From Sporosarcina sp. FSL K6-3457 (GTDB taxonomy: Bacteria > Bacillota > Bacilli > Bacillales_A > Planococcaceae), in contig NZ_JBBOWX010000001.1 in NCBI RefSeq assembly GCF_038007285.1, positions 2,869,501-2,933,500 on the forward strand: 64,000 bases of DNA. The letters are read 5' to 3'. A model generated the notes under the pieces. That model was not told the DNA's origin, did no database searches, and worked only from the letters and a program-made list of their open reading frames with translations. Numbering within the stretch: the first letter of the stretch is position 1; each line of letters begins with the position of its first letter. Shown in pieces: positions 44,618 through 54,156 of the stretch. The translations under genes and the position numbers were made by a program.

Positions 44618-45553
44618 TTGAGTAATCAAGTCATTTTAGTAGATGATCAAGGTTTAAAAAAAGTAATAGCACACTATGCTTCTTCAAAAATTGTCCGCAA
44701 TGCGCCCGGTGTTGTTTTTGCAGCAAAGCTAACAGATACAACGATTACAGCATACAAATCCGGTAAAGTCCTCTTTCAAGGTGGCGGGTCCGAAAGAGAA
44801 GCAGCTCGTTGGGGCAAAGCGGAAGGGAATAAAACATCTACAAAAGCGACAACAAAAGGCGACACTTTACCTATTAACCTAGCCCAACTCTCTGTCGTTG
44901 GGTCGGACGAAACGGGCACCGGTGATTTCTTTGGTCCTGTAACGGTTGCCGCGTGCTTTGTCCGTGCTGACCAAGTCGAACTCGTGCGTGAACTCGGCGT
45001 CAAGGATTCAAAGCAGTTAACCGATGACCTTATGCGAAAAATCGCTCCTGATTTGCAGGCGACGCTTATTTACAGTGTGCTGACATTGGAAAATGCTAAG
45101 TACAATGAAGTGCAGGCTCGTGGCTGGTCGCAAGGGAAAATCAAAGCACTTCTTCATAACCAAGCACTCAAGCATGTTCTACGAAAAATGGACGGGGAAA
45201 AACCTGATTATATTTTGATTGACCAATTTGCGGAACGTGGTATTTATTATAATCATATTAAAAATGAGGCTGAGATTATTCGAGAGAATGTACTCTTTTC
45301 AACCAAGGCGGAAGGTCTGCATATGTCCGTTGCCGCAGCATCCATTATTGCACGCGTAGCGTTTTTAGAAGAGATGGATCGACTGAGCAAAATTGCGGGC
45401 GTCGATCTACCAAAAGGCGCAGGAGCCAAAGTGGATGAGGTTGCCGCTAAGATTTTATTGAAAAGTGGAGAAGAAACGTTGAAATCTTTAACCAAATGGC
45501 ACTTCGCCAATGCGGGGAAAGCGAAGGCTATTGCTGCGAGGAAGCGAAAGTAA
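44618..45553 (+). CDS. rnhC: Ribonuclease HIII
   Basis: 311 residues. The N-terminal TBP-like domain (about 1-80) and the RNase H2-type core with SVVGSDETGTGDFFGPVTVAACFV (the D-E pair), VKDSKQL, and the later acids in YILIDQF and HMSVAAASIIARVAFLEEMD. It removes RNA from RNA-DNA hybrids. The start is TTG 44618 behind AAAGGAAG; the length fits the family. It is divergent from zapA-cvpA. Confidence 0.93.
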   Translation: MSNQVILVDDQGLKKVIAHYASSKIVRNAPGVVFAAKLTDTTITAYKSGKVLFQGGGSEREAARWGKAEGNKTSTKATTKGDTLPINLAQLSVVGSDETGTGDFFGPVTVAACFVRADQVELVRELGVKDSKQLTDDLMRKIAPDLQATLIYSVLTLENAKYNEVQARGWSQGKIKALLHNQALKHVLRKMDGEKPDYILIDQFAERGIYYNHIKNEAEIIRENVLFSTKAEGLHMSVAAASIIARVAFLEEMDRLSKIAGVDLPKGAGAKVDEVAAKILLKSGEETLKSLTKWHFANAGKAKAIAARKRK

Positions 45554-45668
45554 CTTTTTTGAACTTCAGAAGAAAAATTCAACTTAAAGGCTAATATTGT
45601 TTTTTCGGTCGTGAAACCTGTTAGTAAATAGATTTGACCATTCGCTAAGCTAAAGGTCCCAAAATGAC

Positions 45669-45794
45669 GATAACTCTGTCCAATTGATCGATAACTTTGC
45701 TGAATTGATCGATAAACGTTGGCAATTGATTGATATCAGCTTCAGATTGAACGATAACTTCCGGCAAATGACCGATAACTTTCATGTGAGTAAA
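45669..45794. repeat. 21-bp tandem repeat, six units
   Basis: GATAAC(T/C) or a variant recurs exactly every 21 bases at 45669, 45690, 45711, 45732, 45753 and 45774, with unit consensus near AATTGATCGATAACTTTGCTG. As 21 is seven codons, either strand reads as heptads (LIDNFAE, LIDKRWQ, LIDISFR on plus). No start site or ribosome binding site makes it a gene. It lies between convergent rnhC and pheT. Confidence 0.85.
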
Positions 45795-45832
45795 ATAACT
45801 TGTCGAAATAGCAAATACCTTTATTTCATTCC

Positions 45833-45874
45833 AAAAAGCCACACAGAGAAATCTAACTCTGTGCGGCTTTTTTG
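45833..45874. terminator. Bidirectional terminator between rnhC and pheT
   Basis: AAAAAGCCACACAGAG / CTCTGTGCGGCTTTTTT stem with an 8-base loop between convergent genes. Confidence 0.9.
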
Positions 45875-45877
45875 TAA

Positions 45878-48289
45878 TTACCCTCGAAGCAATGCTCCTG
45901 CTTCTGTCGTTAATGCGTTCAACACTTTGTCGTGCGCTTTGACGACTTCTTCGTCCGTCAATGTGCGCTCTGGATCTGCGTACGTCAGCGAGAATGCAAC
46001 AGATTTCTTGCCTTCCTCTACGTTCGCTCCTTCGTATAAGTCAAACAACCGAACTGTTTTCAACAATTTGCCGCCCGCATTGCGAATGACATGCTCTAGT
46101 TTACCTGCAGATGTTTCGCTCGATACGACAAGTGCAATATCTCTTGAAATCGATGGGAAACGTGGAACTTGTGTATAGACCAATTCAGCCGTTTCAATGG
46201 CAAGGATTTTTGCAAGATTCATTTCCATCACATAGGTATTTTTCAAGTCGCGTTTTTTCTGTTCTGTTGGGTGAATTTGGCCAATCAAACCAATTCGTTC
46301 GCCATTATAGAAAATATTCGCTGTGCGACCTGGGTGCATTCCGTCTATTTGTGCTTGTTCGAATGATAAACCTTCCACTAAGCCAAGGCTATCCATCATG
46401 CCTTCCACAATTCCTTTAAGCACGAAGAAATCAACCATCTTCGTTTCAGCCTGCCATGCATGATCCACCCATTTACCCGTCATCACTGCTGCTACATGCT
46501 CGACTTCCTGTGGTAAACCATCTTCCTGCTCCCCAAGGAATACTGAACCTGTTTCATACAACGCAACTGAGTCCGTACGGCGTGCTACATTATAGGTCGC
46601 CGCTTCCAATAGATGCGGAATGATGCTTTGACGCAGTATACTGCGGTCTTCACTCATCGGCATCAGCAATTTTGTAACAGGTGCCGTTTCAAGTGCATAA
46701 GCTTGCGCCTGCTCTTTCGATGTCAATGAATACGACAATGCTTGATACAGTCCTGCGCCTTCAAGGAATGCTCTAACAGTACGGCGTTTTGCCTGGTACG
46801 ATGTCAATCCACCTGGGATTGATTCTGTAACCGGCAGTGTCATCGGAATATGGTCATAGCCATACATACGTGCAATTTCCTCGATAATATCTTCTTCGAT
46901 ACGCAGATCCTGCCTGCGCGTCGGTGCGTCAATGACAAGTTTGCCGTTGACAGCCTCTGTGCTGATTTGCAGTCTCTCTAAAATAGACAGCATTTCTTCT
47001 AAAGAGATTTTCATACCAAGACGATTATTAATATAATCTGGTGAAACTGTAATGCGTGCTGGTGTCTTATCGAGTTCATCCACAGTCACTGAACCACTTA
47101 ACACTTCGCCACCTGCGATGTCAGCCATCAACTGAGCTGCACGTTCTGCCGCTGCAATAACACGTTGTGGATCGACACCTTTTTCAAAGCGCGTGCTCGC
47201 GTCACTACGCAGCCCGATTTCTCTCGATGTTTGACGGACTGATCCCGATGCAAAATAAGCCGATTCAATGACAACTGTTGTCGTACCATCATGCACTTCA
47301 GAATTTAATCCACCCATAACACCTGCAATCGCAACAGGCTCTTTACCATTCGTAATGACAAGGTTATGTGATTTCAACGTCCGCTCTGTTTCATCCAGCG
47401 TCGTAATCTTTTCTCCCTCTTCAGCAAGACGAACAACGATTTCTCCCGTTCCAAGACGGTCGTAGTCGAACGCATGAAGTGGCTGACCATATTCCATCAA
47501 TACGTAGTTCGTAATATCGACGACGTTATTATGCGGACGTACGCCGGCTGCCATCAAACGGTTTTGTAACCATAATGGGGATTCAGCAATTTTGACGTTT
47601 TTCACGACTTTCGCTACGTACATCGGATTGTCCGCTAGCGCATCAATACGCAATTTCAGCACATCTTCAGCTTTCTCAGCTGATTCCGTATACGTAGTTT
47701 CTGGTAATTGAATACCTTGTGATAAAATCGCGCCAACTTCATAAGCCACACCAAGCATGCTTAGTGCATCCGAACGGTTCGGTGTCAAATCAAATTCAAG
47801 CACGATATCGTCGAGTCCAATAAGCGGTAATGCATTTTCTCCAGGTACCGCAGTTTCAGGAAGTACATAAATACCTTCTGCATATGCTTTCGGAACAAGT
47901 TTGCCTTCAACAGCGAGCTCTTGCAGTGAACAAATCATACCGTTCGATTCTTCACCACGAAGTTTTGCTTTTTTAATTTTAAAGTTACCTGGCAGCACAG
48001 CACCAGGTCGGGCTACGATGACTTTTTGTCCTTCTGCAATATTTGCCGCACCACAAATAATTTGCGTCACTTCTTCCCCTACGTCCACCTGACAAATATT
48101 CAATTTATCTGCTTCTGGGTGTTTCACACATTCCTTGACATACCCAACCACTACGTTAGTCATGCCTTGGGAACGGTCAATAATCGAATCGACTTCAATT
48201 CCGGCGCGTGTAATTTTCTCCGCCAGTTCCGCCTCAGCAATACCTTCTATATTTACGTAGTCACTTAACCATTTTGTAGATACTAACAT
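45878..48289 (-). CDS. pheT: Phenylalanyl-tRNA synthetase beta chain
   Basis: 803 residues. Domains in order: EMAP/tRNA-binding (about 40-150, VVGYVKECVKHPEADKL), B3/B4 editing (about 210-380), B5 (about 405-475), the catalytic-like core (DPQRVIAAAERAAQ upstream; RRTDSVALYETG), and the C-terminal FDX-ACB anticodon-binding domain (about 710-803, RFPSISRDIALVV). It forms the alpha2-beta2 enzyme with PheS. ATG 48289 has AAGGAGGGG upstream, 14 bases after pheS. Confidence 0.96.
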   Translation of the reverse strand: MLVSTKWLSDYVNIEGIAEAELAEKITRAGIEVDSIIDRSQGMTNVVVGYVKECVKHPEADKLNICQVDVGEEVTQIICGAANIAEGQKVIVARPGAVLPGNFKIKKAKLRGEESNGMICSLQELAVEGKLVPKAYAEGIYVLPETAVPGENALPLIGLDDIVLEFDLTPNRSDALSMLGVAYEVGAILSQGIQLPETTYTESAEKAEDVLKLRIDALADNPMYVAKVVKNVKIAESPLWLQNRLMAAGVRPHNNVVDITNYVLMEYGQPLHAFDYDRLGTGEIVVRLAEEGEKITTLDETERTLKSHNLVITNGKEPVAIAGVMGGLNSEVHDGTTTVVIESAYFASGSVRQTSREIGLRSDASTRFEKGVDPQRVIAAAERAAQLMADIAGGEVLSGSVTVDELDKTPARITVSPDYINNRLGMKISLEEMLSILERLQISTEAVNGKLVIDAPTRRQDLRIEEDIIEEIARMYGYDHIPMTLPVTESIPGGLTSYQAKRRTVRAFLEGAGLYQALSYSLTSKEQAQAYALETAPVTKLLMPMSEDRSILRQSIIPHLLEAATYNVARRTDSVALYETGSVFLGEQEDGLPQEVEHVAAVMTGKWVDHAWQAETKMVDFFVLKGIVEGMMDSLGLVEGLSFEQAQIDGMHPGRTANIFYNGERIGLIGQIHPTEQKKRDLKNTYVMEMNLAKILAIETAELVYTQVPRFPSISRDIALVVSSETSAGKLEHVIRNAGGKLLKTVRLFDLYEGANVEEGKKSVAFSLTYADPERTLTDEEVVKAHDKVLNALTTEAGALLRG

Positions 48290-48303
48290 GTGTCGTCCCC
48301 TCC

Positions 48304-49341
48304 TTAAGCTTCCGTCCGGTGGAATTGTGATACAAAACGCACGTCATTCGTATAGAAATGACGAATATCTTCCACACCATATTTCAACATTGCAATCCGT
48401 TCAGGTCCCATACCGAAAGCAAAGCCTGATACGACAGATGGATCATAACCAGCCATTTTCAGCACGTTCGGGTGTACCATACCGGCACCCAAAATTTCAA
48501 TCCAGCCCGTCTTTTTACATACATTACAGCCGTCTCCACCACATTTAAAGCATGAAATGTCCATCTCAACAGATGGCTCAGTGAACGGGAAGAAGCTCGG
48601 ACGTAAACGAATTTCACGCTCATCGCCAAACATTTTTTTCGAGAATAGAGATAGCGTCCCTTTTAAATCACTCATGCGAATATCTTCACCGATAACAAGC
48701 CCTTCAATTTGCGTGAATTGATGCGAATGTGTCGCATCATCGCTATCACGACGATACACTTTCCCCGGGCAAATGATTTTAATTGGTGCGCCGCCCTTCG
48801 CTTCCATCGTTCGCGCTTGAACAGGTGATGTGTGCGTACGAAGAAGAATATCTTCTGAAATATAGAAAGAATCCTGCATATCACGTGCTGGATGCCCTTT
48901 CGGCAAGTTCAGCGCTTCAAAGTTGTAATAATCTTTTTCGACTTCAGGACCTTCTGCAATTTCATAGCCCATGCTGATGAAGAAGTCCTCGATTTCTTCA
49001 ACGACACGTGTTAGTGGATGATGATTCCCTGTGGGCGCAGGACGTCCTGGCAATGTCACGTCAATCGATTCGTTAGCAAGCTGTTCGTTGATCGCTTGTT
49101 CCTCAAGTTTCGCCATACGATCTTCCAGCACCTCAGTAACTGCTTCACGAATGACATTGACAAGCGCCCCCATTTTCGGACGTTCCTCAGCCGGTAATTT
49201 CCCCATGCCTTTTAGCAGGTCGGTAATCGGCCCTTTTTTCCCTAAGTAAGCAACGCGGACTTCGTTTAAATCTTTCAAATTTGTTGCTTCTTTAATTTTA
49301 GCAAGTGCACGTTCTCTTAACTCTTGTAACTGTTGTTCCAT
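48304..49341 (-). CDS. pheS: Phenylalanyl-tRNA synthetase alpha chain
   Basis: 345 residues. N-terminal coiled coil (1-85), then class II core: motif 1 near [19 protein letters not shown], motif 2 [24 protein letters not shown], motif 3 [26 protein letters not shown] zinc-finger-like [20 protein letters not shown] lies between. It charges tRNA-Phe. First gene of the pheST operon behind a T-box leader. Confidence 0.97.
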   Translation of the reverse strand: MEQQLQELRERALAKIKEATNLKDLNEVRVAYLGKKGPITDLLKGMGKLPAEERPKMGALVNVIREAVTEVLEDRMAKLEEQAINEQLANESIDVTLPGRPAPTGNHHPLTRVVEEIEDFFISMGYEIAEGPEVEKDYYNFEALNLPKGHPARDMQDSFYISEDILLRTHTSPVQARTMEAKGGAPIKIICPGKVYRRDSDDATHSHQFTQIEGLVIGEDIRMSDLKGTLSLFSKKMFGDEREIRLRPSFFPFTEPSVEMDISCFKCGGDGCNVCKKTGWIEILGAGMVHPNVLKMAGYDPSVVSGFAFGMGPERIAMLKYGVEDIRHFYTNDVRFVSQFHRTEA

Positions 49342-49365
49342 TGTTCATTCTCCTTTCCAAAATAA

Positions 49366-49613
49366 AAAACCCCCGCCCCTATAAAAGGGACGAGGACGAT
49401 TTCGCGGTACCACCCTGATTATCACACCCGAAGGCATGATCACTCAAATCGGAATAACGGTCCGGCGCCGGCACATCTTTACAGCTTCCGCTGGTCCTGA
49501 TGGCAGCTCATGGGGTGAACTTCAACAAACACTTGCCCATCTACGCTTTCAGTCAAGGCGCAAATTCCCTTTTGGTTCGTGTGATGCTTACTTTTCCCAG
49601 TCATTGCTTTTTA
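49366..49613 (-). ncRNA. T-box leader of pheST
   Basis: On the minus strand the invariant T-box AGGGTGGTACCGCG lies at 49417-49404. It is followed by a terminator hairpin (CGTCCTCGTCCC / GGGGCGGGGG, then TTTTTT) near 49360-49400. The upstream part begins AGCAATGACTGGGAAAAGTAAGC, a normal T-box stem I start. Uncharged tRNA-Phe would stabilise the antiterminator. Confidence 0.92.
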
Positions 49614-49670
49614 TTTTAATTCATAACTACTAGTATACCCGAAATCATTTTGTTCATCAACAGTAGAACG

Positions 49671-50435
49671 TTAATCCCTCGAATACGAATACAGCAGGAT
49701 TCCTGTTGCGACTGCCACATTTAGGGACTCAGCTTTGCCGTACATCGGAATTTTTACCGTTGCATCTGCCAATGCCAATAATTCAGGTTCAACACCGCTA
49801 CCCTCATTGCCCATAATCAAAGCGAATTCCGTTTGCGGTTCAATATCGGAATGATTGACTGCATTTTGTAGCCCTGTGCCAAGTACCTTAATGCCCACTT
49901 GTTTTGACTTTGTCGCCCATTCCATCAAATCGCCTCTGACGACAGGGATATTGAAGTGAGAACCTTGCGCGGAGCGAACTGTTTTTGGATTATATGGATC
50001 AGCTGAGCCCTTGCCAAGAATGACCGCATCCATTCCCGCAGCGTCCGCTGTACGAATCATCGTGCCTACATTGCCTGGATCTTGGACTGCGTCAACTAGC
50101 AATAGTTTTTTCCATGATATGAAATCTTCTTCAGCATGTTTAGGCTGTCGGCAATGCGCATAGACGCCTTGTGAATGTTCTGTTTCTGAAATTTCTTTCG
50201 CAACCGCACTGTTTACTTCAACAATATGTACACCTTCTGTTGACCAATCTGTAGGAAATTCAACGCCATCTCGGATGATCAATGCAAGTATCGCTCCGTC
50301 TTTTTTTAATGCTTCTTCAACAAGATGGAAGCCTTCTACGAGAAATTCCTCTGTTTTGTCGCGTTCTTTTCGTGTTGTCACAAGTTTTTTCCAATGTTTC
50401 ACAAGTGAGTTTTGTGGGGATTCAATGCGTTTCAT
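49671..50435 (-). CDS. ysgA: TrmH/SpoU-family RNA 2'-O-methyltransferase (YsgA-like)
   Basis: 254 residues. N-terminal substrate-binding domain (NSLVKHWKKLVTTRKERDKTEEFLVEG) and a SPOUT methyltransferase domain with the three signatures VDAVQDPGNVGTMIRTADAAG, LIMGNEGSGV and ESLNVAVATGILLYSY. It methylates rRNA or tRNA; the exact site is unknown. ATG 50435 fits the family length (about 248). It sits upstream of pheS and divergent from sspI, as in B. subtilis. Confidence 0.92.
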   Translation of the reverse strand: MKRIESPQNSLVKHWKKLVTTRKERDKTEEFLVEGFHLVEEALKKDGAILALIIRDGVEFPTDWSTEGVHIVEVNSAVAKEISETEHSQGVYAHCRQPKHAEEDFISWKKLLLVDAVQDPGNVGTMIRTADAAGMDAVILGKGSADPYNPKTVRSAQGSHFNIPVVRGDLMEWATKSKQVGIKVLGTGLQNAVNHSDIEPQTEFALIMGNEGSGVEPELLALADATVKIPMYGKAESLNVAVATGILLYSYSRD

Positions 50436-50527
50436 AGTCGTCGTTACCGCCTTTTTCTTTTCAGTGTAACAAATGCTCGTATAGTTGGCGATATTTGTGT
50501 CCAAAATGATGATAGGAGGTTGATAAA

Positions 50528-50740
50528 ATGGATTTTCAAATACGAGACGCAATTACGGCCAACATGAAAAATAATTCAGCGGAAGATGTCCGTAATGTCG
50601 TCGAAGATGCCATCAAACGAGGCGAAGAGCATCTATTACCAGGACTCGGCGTCTTTTTCGAAAAGCTGTGGAATAGTTCAGGCGAACAGGAAAAGTCAAA
50701 AATGGCCGGAGAGTTAGCTCAAGTATTTGCAGCGAGTTGA
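50528..50740 (+). CDS. sspI: Small acid-soluble spore protein I
   Basis: 70 residues. IRDAITANMKNNSAEDVRNVVEDAIKRGEEHLLPGLGVFFEKLW is the SspI family sequence, a minor forespore protein. ATG with GATAGGAGGTTGATAAA directly upstream. It would be made under sigma-G; GTATA...CAAAAT lies at about the right spacing upstream but is a weak match. Confidence 0.93.
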   Translation: MDFQIRDAITANMKNNSAEDVRNVVEDAIKRGEEHLLPGLGVFFEKLWNSSGEQEKSKMAGELAQVFAAS

Positions 50741-50800
50741 ATGGTAGGGAAATACGTGGGTGCCTGTGCATCCACGTATTTTCAATCTTACTGCTCCACT

Positions 50801-51265
50801 TCACTCAGGAACCACGCTCTCTTGTTGAATAAAGAAATCAAAGCCCATCGACGTCGCAATGCCAAAGACAAGTGTCCATAAAGCAATACTAATCGTCATC
50901 CAAATGGTTGTATTCACTTTACTTGCTCCAAATAATAACCCAATGAAGGCCGCAATATGCGTTCCTATTAAAATCGGACCAAGTAGCGCAAGTCCTGGCA
51001 TCCCATATTTATTCCAAATCCGTTTACCTCGTTCAGTTCGCTTGGAGTCCCCTTTTCCACTCTTCTGCTTCCGTGACTCCATCCAAGCTTGCACTTTTTG
51101 AAAGGCAATAATGAGAATCAGCACCGTAAACATATTACCAACAAATGCAAGAGTCATAACCCAAAACGGCGACAACCCTCTAATGATACCTAAAGGGATA
51201 ACAAGCGCAATTTCCAACCATGGAATCGCTGCACCCAAAAACACTAAAAAATATTCAACCATCAT
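50801..51265 (-). CDS. Small multidrug export family membrane protein
   Basis: 154 residues with four hydrophobic segments and a basic cytoplasmic loop (ESRKQKSGKGDSKRTERGKRIWNKYGMPGLALLGPILIGTHIAAFIGLLFGA). This is the layout of the small multi-drug export (YqaA/Sm_multidrug_ex) family; transport activity is not proven for most members. ATG overlaps the stop codon of the preceding gene (ATGA), so it is coupled to the XRE-membrane protein pair. Confidence 0.8.
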   Translation of the reverse strand: MMVEYFLVFLGAAIPWLEIALVIPLGIIRGLSPFWVMTLAFVGNMFTVLILIIAFQKVQAWMESRKQKSGKGDSKRTERGKRIWNKYGMPGLALLGPILIGTHIAAFIGLLFGASKVNTTIWMTISIALWTLVFGIATSMGFDFFIQQESVVPE

Positions 51266-51753
51266 TCATCTGCCCCCGTATATTTCTTGATTTCTTTGTA
51301 ATAAATAAAATACTGTCCCATCGAAAGAAGCAAAAGTCCCATTACCGTCCCAATCGTGCCCGATTGAAACCCCATCGACAAACCTGCCAAAAATGGAATA
51401 GTCCACACAAAATACGTATAAACTTTCTTCGTCGCCCGTTTCGTAACTTCTTGAAATAGCTCATCATCCTCCATGTACTCTTGGGGCTTCCATGAAAACA
51501 GGTTTATTTTATGCTTCGGCATGCGTTTGTTGTGCTGAGCAACTCGCAAAAAAAACACCAAAAAATAGACAACGAAAATAAGCACTAGAATTCCCTTCAG
51601 TACGTCTAATTTCCCTTGTCCATCCGTGAAGAACTTGATTACACCATCCTCAAATGGATTAGAAGAAAAGCCCGTCATCAACACAACTGCCATTAAGATC
51701 ATAATTGCACCCATTTGCCATAATGGATACGTAATCCTCATATCTTTCTTCAT
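51262..51753 (-). CDS. Membrane protein paired with an XRE regulator
   Basis: 163 residues with four hydrophobic segments (ITYPLWQMGAIMILMAVVLM, LKGILVLIFVVYFLVFFL, YFVWTIPFLAGLSMGF, TVMGLLLLSMGQYFIYY) and a charged central loop. Function unknown. The start is ATG 51753 behind GGGGAGGA; it overlaps the end of the regulator gene. Such XRE-plus-membrane-protein pairs are common in Firmicutes and are often autoregulated. Confidence 0.75.
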   Translation of the reverse strand: MKKDMRITYPLWQMGAIMILMAVVLMTGFSSNPFEDGVIKFFTDGQGKLDVLKGILVLIFVVYFLVFFLRVAQHNKRMPKHKINLFSWKPQEYMEDDELFQEVTKRATKKVYTYFVWTIPFLAGLSMGFQSGTIGTVMGLLLLSMGQYFIYYKEIKKYTGADE

Positions 51754-51755
51754 GA

Positions 51756-51959
51756 TCATTCCTCCCCTTCTAACCAAAATAATTCGTTAATATCACAGTC
51801 CAACGCACGAGCCAGTTTCAATGACAGTGTCACAGACGGTGAAAACTCTCCTTTTTCAATGAAGCCAATGGTCTGCCGTGTCACGCCAACGCGTTTAGCT
51901 AATTCAATTTGTGTGAAGTCATGTCGTGCTCGCAATTCCTTCAGCCGATTCTTTAACAT
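51756..51959 (-). CDS. XRE-family regulator, 67 residues
   Basis: A single helix-turn-helix domain: LKELRARHDFTQIELAKRVGVTRQTIGFIEKGEFSPSVTLSLKLARAL, ending DINELFWLEGEE. This is the YgzD/YvaO-like short type, which typically controls the membrane-protein gene it overlaps. ATG 51959 with AGGAGGTGTCAGG upstream. Confidence 0.88.
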   Translation of the reverse strand: MLKNRLKELRARHDFTQIELAKRVGVTRQTIGFIEKGEFSPSVTLSLKLARALDCDINELFWLEGEE

Positions 51960-52040
51960 CCTGACACCTCCTAATTAAAATGTATACTATACTTAACATT
52001 TTGTAAATTATTATATTCATTAGGTTAAGTTTAATGCACA

Positions 52041-52069
52041 AAAAAAGACACTCACTTGAGTGCCTTTTT
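52041..52069 (-). terminator. Terminator downstream of the 74-residue gene
   Basis: AAAAAGACACTCA / TGAGTGCCTTTTT stem with A and T runs; usable on either strand. Confidence 0.65.
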
Positions 52070-52142
52070 CACATAATGGGCGACCACTGGATGTAATTTG
52101 ATTATTTTTTCCTCAACCTGCGTATGCGTTAGTCGAATTAAT

Positions 52143-52367
52143 TCAGTCAACCATAAGTGAAACTTGAAGCTCTTTACTGAGATTTGTTCCAATTGTAAGT
52201 GCATCTTCTTTTGTTAATCCTCTTGCTACAATTTCACAATTACATTGTGGAAGTTTGTTTGCTCCTAGTCCATGAAAAGTCCAACCCAAATCGCAACATT
52301 TTCTTACTACATAAGCACCGTTAAATTCATAAATCGTAATACAATAAAGCTTTTCACTCACTGTCAT
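52143..52367 (-). CDS. Hypothetical protein, 74 residues
   Basis: MTVSEKLYCITIYEFNGAYV with four cysteines (KCCDLGW, PQCNCEIV). GLTKEDALTIGTNLSKELQVSLMV resembles a helix-strand unit of small Bacillus proteins. No family recognised. ATG 52367 with GGAGGG ten bases upstream; the in-frame ATG 18 bases earlier overlaps that site. Confidence 0.6.
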   Translation of the reverse strand: MTVSEKLYCITIYEFNGAYVVRKCCDLGWTFHGLGANKLPQCNCEIVARGLTKEDALTIGTNLSKELQVSLMVD

Positions 52368-52478
52368 AAATAGTCCGCCCTCCAATTATCTTACATTATA
52401 CAATATTCTATTTCCAGGATTAAAAACCCTCTTATACCCAATTAATTTTCTTTCGATTCCAACAAAACATATTACTTA

Positions 52479-53830
52479 CTCTTAATGAGCAAATTCACTT
52501 CCAGTAAGTTCCTTTGGGCAAAATAAAAAGACAGAATACACCCTTTGGGTTAGAATGAAAGTTCCTACACCATCAATCTACCAAAGGAGTGTGCCTGTCT
52601 ATGTCTAGCTTATCACACCACCAACAAATTGAGGAAGGATTTCAAACCTGGAACTTACCCTTTTATTTTTCGAAACCTGTAGTACGTCATCTCCTCCATT
52701 TTATAGACGGTATGTCTAGTATCGGTTTCACGGGAAAGTTAACGGAAATCCATGCACTCAGTCATCATGCAAAACATCGCACCACACTCGGTCATTTTTT
52801 ACAACATAGCCCGTGGAATGAGTCTTTTCTTCTACGACAATCAAAAAAACATGTTTTACGAAATATGAAAAAAGACGAGCCGACATTTTTATTGCTCGAT
52901 GACACCATCTCCCAAAAGACAAAGCCTTCGTCACAGGCAACGTCACCTATACAAGCCACCGGCTTTCATTTTTCGCATACAGACGGAAAAAGCGTCTGGG
53001 GACATCAAGTTGTGCAATTAATGATGGCTAATCAACAAACTGCTTTCCCTTTTGACTTCCGTTTATTTTGCAAGGAACAAGACCAGAGTAAAATTGACTT
53101 ATCCCTTGAAATGATTCGGCAAGTTCCAACTTTTAATCACCCAACATATTTACTTTGCGATAGCTGGTACACCTCGAAAACCATTATTGAAGCAGCTTTT
53201 TGTAAGGGGATACATACCATTGGTGCCATGAAAACCAATCGTATTTTGTATCCAAAGGGCATACGGATTCAAGCCAAACAATTCGCCACTCACATTCAAC
53301 CAACAGAAACCAATTTCGTGACAATTGGGCAGGAAACCTATCGTGTGTACAGATATGAAGGTGCACTCAACGATTTGGCAAATGGCATAGTTTTACTTTG
53401 TTGGCCATCCGATGACGAAACATTGGATCCGAAAAACATACGTTGCTTTTTAAGTACAGATGTCGAATTAACAAATGAACAGATTTTAACCTATTACGGC
53501 TATCGCTGGCGAATCGAAACTTATTTTCAACAGGTCAAGGGACATCTGGGTTTTCAAGGGTATCAAGTGCGAAGTCGGAAAGCGATTCAACGTTTTTGGA
53601 TACTTGTACAATTTGCGTATTTATTTTTAAGTGATATTTATGGAAAAAGCTTTACACAAACTATCCATCTTGTTCGAAAGAACAAATTCGCGAGCATCAT
53701 TGAGTTTGTGCACAACTCAACCAAACATGGTGCTTCACTTGAGCAAATCAAAAACGAGCTACAAGTAGCCTAATGCATCAGTCTGTCATTTTTTATGGGA
53801 AATTTTACATTGAAATATGCTCATTTAGAG
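52479..53830 (+). mobile_element. IS4/IS701-like insertion sequence
   Basis: Imperfect inverted ends CTCTTAATGAGCAAATT (left) and AATATGCTCATTTAGAG (right) enclose one transposase gene. TTA flanks both ends, which is compatible with a short target duplication but too short to be certain. Confidence 0.65.
52601..53773 (+). CDS. DDE transposase, IS4/IS701 type
   Basis: 390 residues, intact. Catalytic acids lie in FLLLDDTISQK (about residue 100), LLCDSWYTSK (about 187) and YGYRWRIETYFQQVKGHLGF (about 310, the YREK-like box). Preceded by AAAGGAG; I take ATG 52601, with GTG 52589 as an alternative. The element appears complete and may be active. Confidence 0.85.
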   Translation: MSSLSHHQQIEEGFQTWNLPFYFSKPVVRHLLHFIDGMSSIGFTGKLTEIHALSHHAKHRTTLGHFLQHSPWNESFLLRQSKKHVLRNMKKDEPTFLLLDDTISQKTKPSSQATSPIQATGFHFSHTDGKSVWGHQVVQLMMANQQTAFPFDFRLFCKEQDQSKIDLSLEMIRQVPTFNHPTYLLCDSWYTSKTIIEAAFCKGIHTIGAMKTNRILYPKGIRIQAKQFATHIQPTETNFVTIGQETYRVYRYEGALNDLANGIVLLCWPSDDETLDPKNIRCFLSTDVELTNEQILTYYGYRWRIETYFQQVKGHLGFQGYQVRSRKAIQRFWILVQFAYLFLSDIYGKSFTQTIHLVRKNKFASIIEFVHNSTKHGASLEQIKNELQVA

Positions 53831-53860
53831 TTACTTACTAAAAACAGGTTACTTAAGAAC

Positions 53861-53881
53861 AAAAGCGCTAAAGCGCCTCTG
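53861..53881 (+). repeat. Repeat B, truncated copy
   Basis: AAAAGCGCTAAAGCGCCTCT matches the first 20 bases of repeat B and then breaks off at the edge of the IS91-type element. Confidence 0.6.
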
Positions 53882-53904
53882 TCCACGTCCCAAGTGTAAA
53901 CAAT

Positions 53905-54156
53905 TCACTTGGGACTTTTCTTCGCCCTCCGCATGGTTCCACCACAAAAAGGACATTCCATCTCAACTTCTTCGTCCTTCTTTAATTCCACTTGAAAATC
54001 TTGTACAACAAAATCAGGAACATCGTCTTCTTCACGACAATCCACACACTCAAATAATACTGTCTCCATTTCTTCGTTTAAACCAAATGGATCATCTTCC
54101 TGTAATGATTGTAGAAATTCTTTGCTCAATTCATCCCGTTCTTTGTTTCCTGTCAT
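53905..54156 (-). CDS. IS91 accessory zinc-ribbon protein
   Basis: 83 residues. Acidic N-terminal part, then CVDCREEDDVPDFVVQDFQVELKKDEEVEMECPFCGG, two Cx2C pairs of a zinc ribbon. It overlaps the end of the transposase gene by 26 bases in another frame and has GAGGAG nine bases before ATG 54156. Role unknown; such partners accompany IS91-type transposases in Bacillales. Confidence 0.65.
   Translation of the reverse strand: MTGNKERDELSKEFLQSLQEDDPFGLNEEMETVLFECVDCREEDDVPDFVVQDFQVELKKDEEVEMECPFCGGTMRRAKKSPK

Noticed and set aside
45684..46178. 164-codon plus-strand frame starting in the 21-bp repeats
   Set aside because: It has no ribosome binding site, runs through the terminator and lies antisense to the well-supported pheT.
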